Origin: Myxococcaceae bacterium
GTDB lineage: Bacteria > Myxococcota_A > Polyangia > Polyangiales > Ga0077539
NCBI GenBank assembly: GCA_004297725.1
Contig: SCUS01000084.1
Location: forward strand, 1-64,000
Direction: 5' to 3'
DNA: 64,000 bases
Numbering within the stretch: position 1 is the first letter of the stretch; the number at the start of each line of letters is the position of its first letter. Positions 41,512 through 50,309 of the stretch are shown piece after piece. The notes beneath the pieces are model-generated. The model did no database searches and was not told the origin of the DNA. It was given only the letters and a program-made list of their open reading frames with translations. The translations under genes and the position numbers were made by a program.

Positions 41512-42081
41512 TCAACGGGTCCAGCTCAGCACCCTTGGCTCGTCCCGGGACATCGGATCGGGCATCGCGAGGGGGTATCCGACGAGGATGGGCGCGAGCG
41601 CCGCGCCGGACTCCGGCAGGCCGATCTCGGCCTTGATCTCCGGCGTGTTGAGCACCCCGACCGCGAAGCCGATGGCGCAGGTGCCGAGCCCGGCGTCGCA
41701 CGCGGCCAGCATCAGGTTCTGCGCCGCCAGCCAGCAGTCCGCGTCGCTGTAGGTCGTGCGCGTCTCCACCCCGATGACCACCAGGGTGCCCGCGTCGTAG
41801 AAGATGTTGAACGCCGGGTCTTCGAGCAGCTCCATGAACTGGGCGGCGCGAGGGTCGGTCGCGGCATGGGCCCTGGCGAGCATGGTCTCCTTGGCCCGAT
41901 CGGAGTAGTGCCTCAGCCGGGCCTTGCTCTGGACGATGGAGAAGCGCCACGGCTGGGTGTTGATCGCGCTCGGCGCCTGCACCGCCGCGTGGAGCAGCGC
42001 CCGGATGGTCGCCTCGTCCACCTCGCGATCGGTGTACGCACGGACCGAACGACGGGAATGAATGGCTTCGAGGAGTTGCAT
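41512..42081 (-). CDS. Nitroreductase family flavoprotein
   Basis: 189 residues. The FMN-binding start IHSRRSVRAYTDREVD (Arg-Arg-Ser motif), PSAINTQPWRFSIV and the late AACDAGLGTCAIGFAV are characteristic. It should bind FMN and reduce nitro compounds, quinones or other acceptors with NAD(P)H as a dimer. The natural substrate is not evident. The ATG is at 42081. It lies 45 bp downstream of the small lipoprotein gene on the same strand. Confidence 0.88.
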   Translation of the reverse strand: MQLLEAIHSRRSVRAYTDREVDEATIRALLHAAVQAPSAINTQPWRFSIVQSKARLRHYSDRAKETMLARAHAATDPRAAQFMELLEDPAFNIFYDAGTLVVIGVETRTTYSDADCWLAAQNLMLAACDAGLGTCAIGFAVGVLNTPEIKAEIGLPESGAALAPILVGYPLAMPDPMSRDEPRVLSWTR

Positions 42082-42126
42082 GGTGGCCCGCTGGAGAGCA
42101 GCAACCGCCGTGCCTTCGGGTCGACG

Positions 42127-42753
42127 CTACGAGCCCAGGGCCGCGCACTCGGGTCGGGCGAGCTGCTGGACCCTGAGGGTGGTGAGCACGGTCTGGAGGC
42201 GCGTGAGCCCCGCGGGGATCGCCCTGCAGCCGGACGCTCCAGCGCACTCGGCTCCGACCTCGAAGTGCCGCCCGTCGCCGCGGGTGACCACGAAGACCTG
42301 GCCGTCGGCCGGGCGGGTGTCGCGCCCGTAGAGGGTGCTGGTCTGGTCGGCGAAGGCCGCCCTCACGTCGTCGTCGTTGAAGGCGACGATCACGTGCAGG
42401 GTGTCGACGGTGCCGCCGTCGCTGGTGGCGCAGTAGTCGATCATCGCCGAGCAGGAGCACATGCACGGCCCCGCATCGAGGCCGCCCAGCGGGGTGCGGG
42501 TGAAGGTGAACTGCCGCCCCGGCCCGATCTGCACCGTCTCGCGGACCGGCGTGAATCCGCCGTCCATGCCGTAGGTGTAGAGCGCGGGGATGTCGCAGAA
42601 GGGCTGGGCGTCCACGGAGACATCCAGCGTCACGTCGCGAGCGACGTCGACGGCGGTGTCGACCGGGGCATCGACGGAAGCATCCGGGGAGCTCGACGAG
42701 CTGCACGCGGAGAGCGCGAGCAGCAGCAGCAGGGCGGGAGCGCGTGGGTTCAT
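42127..42753 (-). CDS. Lipoprotein of unknown function with DV-rich tether
   Basis: 208 residues from the ATG at 42753 (an alternative lies 12 bases upstream). The signal MNPRAPALLLLLALSAC ends in a lipobox. It is followed by SSSSSPDASVDAPVDTAVDV, a short version of the DV tether seen elsewhere in this window. The mature domain has clustered Cys (GPCMCSCSAMIDYC) and mixed strands. No family recognised. It belongs to the row of minus-strand genes between 40819 and 43598. Confidence 0.7.
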   Translation of the reverse strand: MNPRAPALLLLLALSACSSSSSPDASVDAPVDTAVDVARDVTLDVSVDAQPFCDIPALYTYGMDGGFTPVRETVQIGPGRQFTFTRTPLGGLDAGPCMCSCSAMIDYCATSDGGTVDTLHVIVAFNDDDVRAAFADQTSTLYGRDTRPADGQVFVVTRGDGRHFEVGAECAGASGCRAIPAGLTRLQTVLTTLRVQQLARPECAALGS

Positions 42754-42830
42754 GGGAGCCTCCATCGCAGGGACTATGGTCCCTCGAGGACGGTCTGGCA
42801 TCGCCCCCGATGAGGGCCCTCTCCCCCCGC

Positions 42831-43598
42831 TCAGGCCCGCTTGGACTTCGCGTGCTCCATCATCAGGGCCTCGGCGACCTTGAGCGCCGCGTCGTCGATC
42901 TCCCAGGTCTTCTTCGCACCGTAGCGCTCGTGGAGCAGCTTGAAGAGGGCGTCGTCGATGAAGGGCGTCACGTTGCCGCTCTGGTACTCGCGCTCCTTCT
43001 CCACGTAGAGCCCGAGGAAGGTCTCGTCGCGGAACCACTTGCGGTTCTGGCTGTTGAGCCGCTCCACGGTCTGGTCCGACGGGTCGCGCTGAAGGAACTC
43101 GAAGAACATCCCGCTGGGCTTCGTGCCCGGGAAGTACCACTCCCCGCTGAACACCTGGATGAGGTTCTCCTCGTCGTCCTTGAGGATGGGGGTGATGAAG
43201 TTCACCCCGCGCTCGAGGGCGTGCTGGTGGAAGGCCAGCAGGTCGGGCGTGCGCAGCGCGATGTGCTGCCAGTGCGAGGCGGCCTCGTGCGAGTCGAGCA
43301 TGGTGCGCACGTGCGACGGCTGCCCGGCGGGCTCCGAGGGCTGCACCACGGCGATGATGGTGTTGGTGAGCTTGGGGTCGTCGGCGCCGTGCCCGAGGCG
43401 CACGGCGTAGGTCATCGACTGCTCGCCCTGGCCCGGGACCCACTCCTTGCGCTTGTCATAGAGGAGGTCGTCCGGCCCGACGCCGAACACCGTCTTGAAG
43501 AGGACATACGCCACATTGTAAAGCGCCGGCTGTAGCAGCAGCGTCATGTGGTCGACCCGGAAGTTGAGGAACGCGGGCTTCGTCGTCGTGGTCGTCAT
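42831..43598 (-). CDS. HPPD-like VOC superfamily dioxygenase-type protein
   Basis: 255 residues, soluble. It resembles the catalytic C-terminal half of 4-hydroxyphenylpyruvate dioxygenase. The probable Fe(II) ligands are His17 (VDHMTLL), the His of HWQHIALRTPDLLAF and the Glu of GMFFEFLQRD. The family stretch NLIQVFSGEWYFPG fits the active-site strand. Full HPPD is about 350 residues with a second, non-catalytic VOC half, absent here. The substrate may be an arylpyruvate or a different compound. It is divergent from the luciferase-like gene with 89 bp between. Confidence 0.65.
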   Translation of the reverse strand: MTTTTTKPAFLNFRVDHMTLLLQPALYNVAYVLFKTVFGVGPDDLLYDKRKEWVPGQGEQSMTYAVRLGHGADDPKLTNTIIAVVQPSEPAGQPSHVRTMLDSHEAASHWQHIALRTPDLLAFHQHALERGVNFITPILKDDEENLIQVFSGEWYFPGTKPSGMFFEFLQRDPSDQTVERLNSQNRKWFRDETFLGLYVEKEREYQSGNVTPFIDDALFKLLHERYGAKKTWEIDDAALKVAEALMMEHAKSKRA

Positions 43599-43687
43599 GG
43601 CGCGCGGAGACTAAGCCCTCGCCGCGGGCGATGTGAAGGGTCGAGGCACTGGCGCCCTCCCTCGCGAAGCGCCACAACGCGGGCTGC

Positions 43688-44755
43688 ATGACCGCCACGA
43701 ATGCCCTCCCCCTGTCGATCCTCGACCTGGTCCCGCTCGCCAACGGGATGACCAGCGCCCAGGCGCTCGCCAACAGCCTCGACCTGGCCCGCCGCGCCGA
43801 CGCCCTCGGCTACACGCGCCTCTGGTACGCCGAGCACCACAACATGCCCGCCATCGCGAGCACCACGCCGGAGATCATGATCACCCGCGCGGGCATGGTG
43901 ACCTCCCGCATCCGCCTCGGATCGGGCGGCGTGATGCTCCCCAACCACTCCCCCCTGAAGGTCGCCGAGACCTACCGGCTGCTCGAGGCCATGCTCCCCG
44001 GGCGCGTCGACCTGGGCCTCGGCCGCGCCCCCGGCACCGACCCCACCACCGCCCTCGCCCTGCGCCGCTCCCGCGAGGCCGTGTACGCCGACGACTTCCC
44101 CGCCCAGCTCGGCGAGCTGCTGGCCTTCGGGGGGCGCCGTGAGTTTCCCCGCGGCCACGCCTTCGCGGGCGTCTCCGCGCAGCCCGACGACGTCCCGCTG
44201 CCGCCCGTCTGGCTGCTCGGGTCGAGCGACTACAGCGCCCACCTCGCCGCGCAGACCGGCCACGCCTTCTCCTTCGCGGCGCACTTCAGCCCCACCTCCC
44301 CGGAGGGCCCGATGCTCGACTACCGCCGGCGCTTCCGGCCCGGGGCCATCGAGCGACCGCACGCCATGCTCGCGCTCTCGGTCTTCTGCGCGCCCACCCG
44401 CGAGGAGGCCGAGCTCATGGCCATCCCCACGCTGGTGGCCTTCGCGCGGCTTCGCACCGGGCGCCCGTCGAGGCTGCTCAACGCCGACGAGGCGCGCACC
44501 TACCGCTTCACCCCGGGAGAGGCCGCGGCGGTGGAGAGCATCCGCTCGGCGCAGATCATCGGCACGCCGGGCTCGGTGAAGGCGCGCATCGATGAGCTCG
44601 CGGCGCTCACCCGGGCCGACGAGGTGATGGTCGCCATGTTCGCCGCCGACCACTCCGAGCGGCTGCGCTCCTTCGAGCTGCTGGCCGAGGCCTACGCGCT
44701 GCCAAAGACCGCTCCCGCCACGGGAGAGGTTGCCGCCCCGCCGCCCGATCGATAG
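43688..44755 (+). CDS. LLM-class flavin-dependent oxidoreductase
   Basis: 355 residues, bacterial luciferase-like TIM barrel. Typical phrases: SILDLVPLANGM at the start, GYTRLWYAEHHNMPAIASTT, IRLGSGGVMLPNHSPLKVAE, GRVDLGLGRAPGTDP and VWLLGSSDYSAHLAAQTGHA. Members use reduced FMN or F420; which one cannot be told here, although the HHNMP/GGVMLPNHSPL pattern is that of the FMN-type group without known substrate. A small lipoprotein gene follows 11 bp downstream. Confidence 0.87.
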   Translation: MTATNALPLSILDLVPLANGMTSAQALANSLDLARRADALGYTRLWYAEHHNMPAIASTTPEIMITRAGMVTSRIRLGSGGVMLPNHSPLKVAETYRLLEAMLPGRVDLGLGRAPGTDPTTALALRRSREAVYADDFPAQLGELLAFGGRREFPRGHAFAGVSAQPDDVPLPPVWLLGSSDYSAHLAAQTGHAFSFAAHFSPTSPEGPMLDYRRRFRPGAIERPHAMLALSVFCAPTREEAELMAIPTLVAFARLRTGRPSRLLNADEARTYRFTPGEAAAVESIRSAQIIGTPGSVKARIDELAALTRADEVMVAMFAADHSERLRSFELLAEAYALPKTAPATGEVAAPPPDR

Positions 44756-44766
44756 CGTCCGCGGCC

Positions 44767-45105
44767 ATGAACCACTCGCGCCTCCTGCTCGCGGCCGTGC
44801 TCTCCCTCAGCGTCGCCGGGTGCGGCTCGGCGATCGCGTCCGGCCAGACCGACGGCCAGGACTGCAACGTCGCCCTCGCCGCCAGCGCGTGCAGCGCGAC
44901 CTCCTACTGCGACCCGGGCGTCGCCTCCTCCAACGGGGTCTATCCCCGCAACCGCAGCTACGGCCTGCTCGGCGACAAGAAGCACGCGGTCGGCACCTGC
45001 CGCCCGAAGGGCGCCGCGGGCGCGGCCTGCGCCGGGATCGATCAGTGCCTGAGCGGTCGCTGCGTGCACCGCGACGCGCCCGCGGCCCCGGGCGTCTGCG
45101 AGTAG
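44767..45105 (+). CDS. Small Cys-containing lipoprotein
   Basis: 112 residues. The signal ends LSLSVAGC (lipobox). The short mature part has eight or more Cys in pairs (GQDCNVALAASACSATSYC, GTCRPKGAAGAACAG, DQCLSGRCVHRD), a pattern seen in the repeated Cys units of larger myxobacterial surface proteins. Function unknown. It is probably co-transcribed with the oxidoreductase gene and is convergent with the quinone-reductase-like gene, four bases between stops. Confidence 0.7.
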   Translation: MNHSRLLLAAVLSLSVAGCGSAIASGQTDGQDCNVALAASACSATSYCDPGVASSNGVYPRNRSYGLLGDKKHAVGTCRPKGAAGAACAGIDQCLSGRCVHRDAPAAPGVCE

Positions 45106-45109
45106 CGCC

Positions 45110-46108
45110 TCACCCCACCCGGATCACGATCTTCCCCCGGGTGCGCCCGGACTCCACCCGCCGGTGCGCCTCGGCGATCTCCTCGAGCGGCAGCACCGCG
45201 TCGATCACCGGCGTCACCGCCCCGGACTGCACCACGTCCGCGAGGCGCTGCAGCATCGCCCCGCTGGTGGGGCGCACCACCATCTTCACCGCCACGCGCC
45301 GTCGCCACCACGCGCCCACGATGAACGCCGCCTGCGCCCCGATCGCCCTCGCGGTGCCGGCGTAGGCGCCGTGCTTCTTCACCGCCTCGGGGATGCCGCT
45401 CACCACCAGGGCCATGCGCCCGCCGCGCTTCAGCACCGTCAGCGTCCGCTCGTTGGCCTCGCCCCCGATGGACTCGAGCGCGGCGTCCTGCTCGTACAGG
45501 AGGTCGTCGTACTGCTCCTCGTGGTAGTCGATGACCGTGTCGGCCCCGAGCGAGCGGACGAAGTCCACGTTGCGCGCGCTGCACGTCGTCGCCACCACCG
45601 CGCCCAGGTGCTTCGCCAGCTGGATGGCGAGCGTTCCGACGCCGCCGGCTCCGGCCTGGATGAACACCTGCTGCCCCGGTCGCAGCCTCGCCGCGTCGAC
45701 CAGCGAGGCCCACGCCGTGAGCCCCGCCAGCGGGAGCGCCGCGGCCTGCAGGTGGTCGAGTCTCGCGGGCTTGCGCGCCACCTGGGACTCGTCGATGGCC
45801 ACCAGCTCGGCGCAGGTGCCGGGGCGGCGGTGCGTGGGCGAGGAGAAGACCTCGTCGCCTGGCTTGAAGCGCGTCACCCGCGAGCCCACCGCGACGACCT
45901 CGCCGGAGACGTCGAGCCCGGTGATCTGCGGCAGGCGGTAGTGGATGAGGGCCCGCTGCGCCCCCTGGCGGATCTTGCAGTCGATGGGGTTGACGCTCGC
46001 GGCGCGCACCCGGATGAGCAGGTCGCGCGCCCCGGGGATGGGGTCGGCGACCTCCTCCACGCGCAGCACGTCGGCCTCGCCGTAGCGGCGGAAGAGGGCG
46101 GCCTTCAC
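45110..46108 (-). CDS. Quinone oxidoreductase-like MDR-family dehydrogenase
   Basis: 332 residues from a GTG at 46108. It belongs to the medium-chain dehydrogenase/reductase family without zinc ligands: RVRAASVNPIDCKIRQGAQR, PGTCAELVAIDESQVARKP, AALPLAGLTAWASLVDAARL and the NADPH loop FIQAGAGGVGTLAIQLAKHL. Such enzymes reduce quinones or enones with NADPH. The product is cytosolic. It is divergent from the SDR gene (72 bp between). Confidence 0.85.
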   Translation of the reverse strand: MKAALFRRYGEADVLRVEEVADPIPGARDLLIRVRAASVNPIDCKIRQGAQRALIHYRLPQITGLDVSGEVVAVGSRVTRFKPGDEVFSSPTHRRPGTCAELVAIDESQVARKPARLDHLQAAALPLAGLTAWASLVDAARLRPGQQVFIQAGAGGVGTLAIQLAKHLGAVVATTCSARNVDFVRSLGADTVIDYHEEQYDDLLYEQDAALESIGGEANERTLTVLKRGGRMALVVSGIPEAVKKHGAYAGTARAIGAQAAFIVGAWWRRRVAVKMVVRPTSGAMLQRLADVVQSGAVTPVIDAVLPLEEIAEAHRRVESGRTRGKIVIRVG

Positions 46109-46180
46109 GGCGCGTCGCCGGGCGGGAGGATCATCCGCGGGAGCGTACCGGAGGTTGGGAGGTGATAGACCATCGACCGC

Positions 46181-46951
46181 ATGGACCTCGAACTGAAGGG
46201 TAGGACGGCCCTGATCATCGGCGGGAGCCGCGGCATCGGGAGGGCGATCGCCGCGAGCCTGGCGAGGGAGGGCGCTCGGGTGGCGCTGGTGGCGCGAGGC
46301 GAGGAGGCGCTGCGGGCGACGGTGGCGGCGCTGCGCTCGACGGGGGCGGAGGCGCACGCCATCGTCGGGGACGTGTCGACCGAGGCGGGCGCGCAGGCGG
46401 CCGTCGGGGTGGCCATCGAGACGCTGGGGAGCGTCGAGGTGCTGGTGAACAACGCCGGGGGAAGCCTCGGGTCGGGCACCTTCGAGAAGGCCACCGCGGC
46501 GCAGTGGCGCGAGGTGCTCGACCTCAACCTGATGGCCGCGGTGTGGTGCAGCCAGGCCGTGGTGGGGTGGATGCGCGAGCACGGCGGAGGGGCGATCGTG
46601 AACGTGTCGTCGATCTGCGGGCGGGAGTACTGCTCGACGGCGCCGTACATGGCCGCGAAGGCGGCGCTCATCGCCATGACCAAGGAGATGTCCGTGAGCC
46701 TCGCGAGGCACCACATCCGGGTGAACAGCGTGGCGCCGGGGTCGGTGATGTTCCCCGGGGGGTCGTGGGACCGGCGGGCGAAGTCCGACCCGGAGCGCAT
46801 CGAGAAGATGCAGCGCGACGAGCTCCCCATGGGGCGCTTCGGCACGCCCGAGGAGGTGGCCGACGTGGTGACCTTCCTCGGCTCCGCCCGCGCGAGCTGG
46901 ATGACCGGCGCCTGCGTCCCGGTCGACGGCGCCCAGGGGCGGGCGCTCTGA
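46181..46951 (+). CDS. SDR family oxidoreductase
   Basis: 256 residues. Classical short-chain dehydrogenase motifs are in order: LIIGGSRGIGRAIAASLARE (cofactor loop), a Arg-rich ALVARGEEALRAT that favours NADPH, VLVNNAGGSLG, NVSSICGREYCSTAPYMAAK (Ser, Tyr and Lys of the active site) and VNSVAPGSVMFPGGSWD. It resembles 3-oxoacyl-reductase-type enzymes; the true substrate is unknown. The 215-bp gap after its stop shows no gene. Confidence 0.9.
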   Translation: MDLELKGRTALIIGGSRGIGRAIAASLAREGARVALVARGEEALRATVAALRSTGAEAHAIVGDVSTEAGAQAAVGVAIETLGSVEVLVNNAGGSLGSGTFEKATAAQWREVLDLNLMAAVWCSQAVVGWMREHGGGAIVNVSSICGREYCSTAPYMAAKAALIAMTKEMSVSLARHHIRVNSVAPGSVMFPGGSWDRRAKSDPERIEKMQRDELPMGRFGTPEEVADVVTFLGSARASWMTGACVPVDGAQGRAL

Positions 46952-47166
46952 CCCGTCGGTGAGTTCCTAGGGCAAAGCTGCCACGCCGCCGCGGAGGGCT
47001 GTACCTCGCGGCCACAGGGGGTGGGCGCTCCTGCCACCGCGCCCGAGCGCGCAAAGCCCAGTGTTTCGCGCTCATCCCTCGCGTGGAACGCCCTTCGCAG
47101 AGCCCGTGCCCCGTCAGCTCCAACGAAGGCGCCGCCGAGCGCTCCACCGACGAGGACCCCTAAACC

Positions 47167-47727
47167 ATGAGCAACGCCCCCAAGGATCCCTTCCTCACCG
47201 ACGTCCGCGAGCTGCGCAAGCGCGCCCGCAGGCACATCGAGAACGGCGCCGTGGTCGAGAACTACCGCGGCGACCGCGAGAACGTGATCAAGCTGCTCAA
47301 CGTCGCGCTGGCGACGGAGATCGTCTGCGTGCTGCGCTACAAGCGGCACTACTTCATGGCCTCCGGGCTGGAGGCCAGCTCGGTGGCCGCCGAGTTCCTG
47401 GTGCACGCCAACGAGGAGCAGCTTCACGCCGACGAGATCGCGACGCGCATCACGCAGCTCAACGGCGCGCCCGACCTCAACCCCGAGGGGATGCTCTCCC
47501 GCTCCCACTCGGAGTACGTCGAGGGCGAGTCGCTGAAGGACATGATCCGCGAAGACCTGGTCGCCGAGCGCGTGGCCATCGAGTCGTACAGCGAGATCAT
47601 CCGGTACATCGGCGACAGCGACCCGACCACGCGGCGCATGCTGGAGGGCATCCTCGCCAAGGAGGAGGAGCACGCGCAGGACATGGCCGACCTCCTCGCG
47701 CGCTACGGCGAGGCCTCGAAGAAGTGA
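47167..47727 (+). CDS. Ferritin-like (bacterioferritin-type) protein
   Basis: 186 residues, cytosolic, four-helix bundle. Di-iron ligands appear as Glu51 (ALATEIVCVLRY), Glu84-x2-His87 (NEEQLHADE), Glu134 (DLVAERVAIESY) and Glu166-x2-His169 (KEEEHAQD). The spacing matches bacterioferritin/Dps-like ferroxidase centres, but no haem Met is evident. It is a likely iron-oxidising or iron-storage protein. Its TGA overlaps the GTG start of a low-affinity iron permease-family gene, which strengthens an iron role. Confidence 0.82.
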   Translation: MSNAPKDPFLTDVRELRKRARRHIENGAVVENYRGDRENVIKLLNVALATEIVCVLRYKRHYFMASGLEASSVAAEFLVHANEEQLHADEIATRITQLNGAPDLNPEGMLSRSHSEYVEGESLKDMIREDLVAERVAIESYSEIIRYIGDSDPTTRRMLEGILAKEEEHAQDMADLLARYGEASKK

Positions 47728-48179
47728 CCCCCCGCCCCTCCCGCGAATCGCTGCGGAGCGAGAGCCCCCCGAAGCCGAGGCACCCGGTCTCGCGCTTCAC
47801 GGCCTTCGCGAGGAGGGCGTCGCACCTCGCCGGCCGGCCGCTGACCTTCCTCCTGGCGGTGGTGGTCATCGTCGCCTGGGCGGCGTCGGGGCCGCTCTTC
47901 CGCTTCAGCGACACCTGGCAGCTGGTGATCAACACCAGCACCACCATCATCACCTTCCTGATGGTGTTCCTCATCCAGAACACCCAGAACCGCGACAGCG
48001 AGGCGATGCACCTGAAGCTGGACGAGCTGATCCGCGCGGTCTCCGAGGCCGACAACGCGATGCTCAACCTGGAGGAGCTCGAGGACGAGGCGCTGGCGGA
48101 GATCCACGCCCGCTACACCGCGATGGCCGAAGCGGCGGGCCAGCACCTGCACCGGCGCGGGGTCCGCCCGAGGCCGTGA
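47724..48179 (+). CDS. Low-affinity iron permease family protein
   Basis: 151 residues from a GTG overlapping the previous stop. Two membrane spans lie at about 39-57 and 66-85, followed by the family signature FLIQNTQNRDSEAMHLKLDE at about 82-101 and an acidic helical tail. The family is named after fungal Fet4-type proteins; bacterial members are much shorter and their transport has not been generally demonstrated. Coupling to a ferritin-like gene suggests uptake or export of ferrous iron linked to its storage. Confidence 0.75.
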   Translation: MTPRPSRESLRSESPPKPRHPVSRFTAFARRASHLAGRPLTFLLAVVVIVAWAASGPLFRFSDTWQLVINTSTTIITFLMVFLIQNTQNRDSEAMHLKLDELIRAVSEADNAMLNLEELEDEALAEIHARYTAMAEAAGQHLHRRGVRPRP

Positions 48180-48255
48180 GCGCGACACTCGCCCCCGGGA
48201 GAGGCGGGCGTTGCCAAGCGCCCGGTCGCGGTGCACCTTGCGCCCCTACGACGAC

Positions 48256-49029
48256 ATGGCTCTGATCGAATTTCAAGGCGTAGACAAGGCCTTCGGCCCG
48301 AAGGTGATCTACACCGGCCTCGACCTGGCCATCGAGCAGGGCGAGGCCCTCACGATCCTGGGCGGCTCCGGCGTGGGCAAGAGCGTGATGCTCAAGATGC
48401 TCATCGGGCTGCTCAAGCCCGACCGGGGGGACATCCTCTTCGACGGCAAGAGCATCGTCGGCATGAGGCCCGCCGAGCTGGCCAGGGTGCGGCAGCGCAT
48501 CGGGATGGTGTTCCAGGGGGCGGCGCTCTTCGACTCGCTGAGCGTGAGGGAGAACGTCGCCTACGGGCTGCGCGAGCACTTCCACATGAACGAGTCGGAG
48601 ATCTCCGAGCGCGTCGACTGGGCCCTCTCCCTGGTGGGCCTGCCCGGCATCGAGGCGATGAACCCCGCCGACCTCTCCGGCGGCATGCGCAAGCGCGTGG
48701 GCCTGGCGCGCACCATCGCGCTGCGCCCCGAGGTGCTGCTCTACGACGAGCCCACCACCGGCCTCGACCCGATCAACACCACCCGCATCAACAACGTGAT
48801 CGTCTCGCTCAAGGCGGCGCTCAGCGTCACCAGCGTGGTGGTCACGCACGACATGAAGACGGCCTTCGCCGTGTCCAACCGCCTCGCGATGGTGCACAAG
48901 GGCCGCATCGTCGCCAGCGGCTCGGTGGAGGACTTCCGCAACACCGACAACCCGATGGTGCACAACTTCGTCACGGGTCAGGCGCCCGAAGACGAGGACA
49001 TGGCCGCGCTCATGGCCCGCTCCCAGTAA
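48256..49029 (+). CDS. mlaF: ABC transporter ATPase, MlaF-like
   Basis: 257 residues. Walker A GGSGVGKS at 36-43, Q-loop VFQGAALFDSL, signature DLSGGMRKRVGLAR and Walker B VLLYDEPTTGLDP. The signature followed by RKR and the PTTGLDPI phrase are typical of MlaF/Ttg2A, the ATPase of MCE lipid-transport systems that move phospholipids between the inner and outer membranes. The next gene encodes the matching MCE substrate-binding protein. No MlaE-type permease gene is present on either side, so the membrane part must come from elsewhere. Confidence 0.88.
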   Translation: MALIEFQGVDKAFGPKVIYTGLDLAIEQGEALTILGGSGVGKSVMLKMLIGLLKPDRGDILFDGKSIVGMRPAELARVRQRIGMVFQGAALFDSLSVRENVAYGLREHFHMNESEISERVDWALSLVGLPGIEAMNPADLSGGMRKRVGLARTIALRPEVLLYDEPTTGLDPINTTRINNVIVSLKAALSVTSVVVTHDMKTAFAVSNRLAMVHKGRIVASGSVEDFRNTDNPMVHNFVTGQAPEDEDMAALMARSQ

Positions 49030-49114
49030 CGCGGCCCGCCGACGACCCACGGACGAGCGCCTCACCCCCTTCTCTTAACTCTCCCTCCAATCCCCTCCGC
49101 GAGCGACACCCACC

Positions 49115-50305
49115 ATGGTCAGGAACGTCAAGGTCGGCATCTTCCTCCTCCTCGGCCTCGTGGTCGCCGGGGTGCTCATCTTCCTGGTGGGCGACGAGCG
49201 GCACATGTTCCAGCGGCACGCGACGCTGCACGCGACCTTCCGCGACGTGGCGGGCCTCAAGGTCGGCTCTCCGGTGCGCATGGGCGGCCTCGACGTGGGC
49301 CAGGTCGAGACCATCACCTTCGGCGACAGCGACCGCGACCGGCTCATCCACGTGTACTTCACGATGATCGCCGAGCAGCTCCAGCGGGTCCGCTCGGACA
49401 GCCGGGTGAGCATCGTCAGCAAGGGCCTCCTCGGCGACAAGGCCCTGGACATCACCATGGGCACCGCCGCGGGCCGCGCCCTGGCCTCCGGGGCGACCAT
49501 CGTCTCCGAGGAGTCCGACGACATGGCCGGCGCGCTGCGGGCCGCGTCTCAGGCGGCGGTGCGGGTCAACACCGTGCTGGAGGACATCTCCCGGGTCACG
49601 GCCACCCTCGCCGCGCCGCAGACCACCGCGGACCTCCAGTCGGCCCTTCACGACCTCAGCGCCATCACCCACCAGATCGCCGTGGGCCCCGGCCCCGCCC
49701 ACGACATGCTCACCAGCGAGCCCATGGCCCGTCGCATCGACGCCACGCTGGCCTCGGTGCAGTCCACCGCCACCCGCGCCTCCAGCACCATGGACAACGT
49801 CGACGGCCTGATGCGCGACGCCCGCCACGGCAACGGGCTGCTGCACGCCCTCGTCTACGACCGCCAGGGCGGCCAGATGGTGCAGCGCCTCGCCGCCGCG
49901 GCCGACGAGGTGGGCGCCATCACCCGCGACGTGCGCACCGGCAACGGCGGCCTTCACCAGGTCATCTACGGCACCGACCTCTCGCAGGCCCTGGCCAACG
50001 TGAACCAGCTCTCCTCGCAGACCAACGCGCTCATGACGGACATCCGCGCGGGCCGCGGCACCCTCGGGGCGCTGCTGGTCGACCCGTCGCTCTACGAGGA
50101 CATCAAGACCCTCGTCGGCAACGTGCAGCGCAACGAGGTGCTGCGCGCGCTGGTGCGCTACTCCATCCACCAGGACGAGGGCGCGAGGCCCGCCGTGGCG
50201 GCCACCCCGGCGCCCGCAGGAGCCAACCAGCGGACGCTCCCCCGACCGGCGGCGCGACCGGCGCCCGCGGCGCGACCCGCGGCGCGACCCGCGGCGGCGC
50301 CGTAG
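49115..50305 (+). CDS. mlaD: MCE-domain lipid transport protein, MlaD-like
   Basis: 396 residues. One N-terminal membrane anchor (GIFLLLGLVVAGVLIFLVG, about 7-25) and an MCE domain at about 35-120 (HATFRDVAGLKVGSPVRMGG, RVSIVSKGLLGDKALDITMG). A long helical region follows with two repeats of a GNGLLHALVYD/GNGGLHQVIYG type, and then GRGTLGALLVDPSLYEDIKT. The Pro/Ala-rich end is low complexity. It should form the periplasmic hexameric ring of a lipid transporter with the upstream ATPase. Confidence 0.88.
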   Translation: MVRNVKVGIFLLLGLVVAGVLIFLVGDERHMFQRHATLHATFRDVAGLKVGSPVRMGGLDVGQVETITFGDSDRDRLIHVYFTMIAEQLQRVRSDSRVSIVSKGLLGDKALDITMGTAAGRALASGATIVSEESDDMAGALRAASQAAVRVNTVLEDISRVTATLAAPQTTADLQSALHDLSAITHQIAVGPGPAHDMLTSEPMARRIDATLASVQSTATRASSTMDNVDGLMRDARHGNGLLHALVYDRQGGQMVQRLAAAADEVGAITRDVRTGNGGLHQVIYGTDLSQALANVNQLSSQTNALMTDIRAGRGTLGALLVDPSLYEDIKTLVGNVQRNEVLRALVRYSIHQDEGARPAVAATPAPAGANQRTLPRPAARPAPAARPAARPAAAP

Positions 50306-50309
50306 GCCC

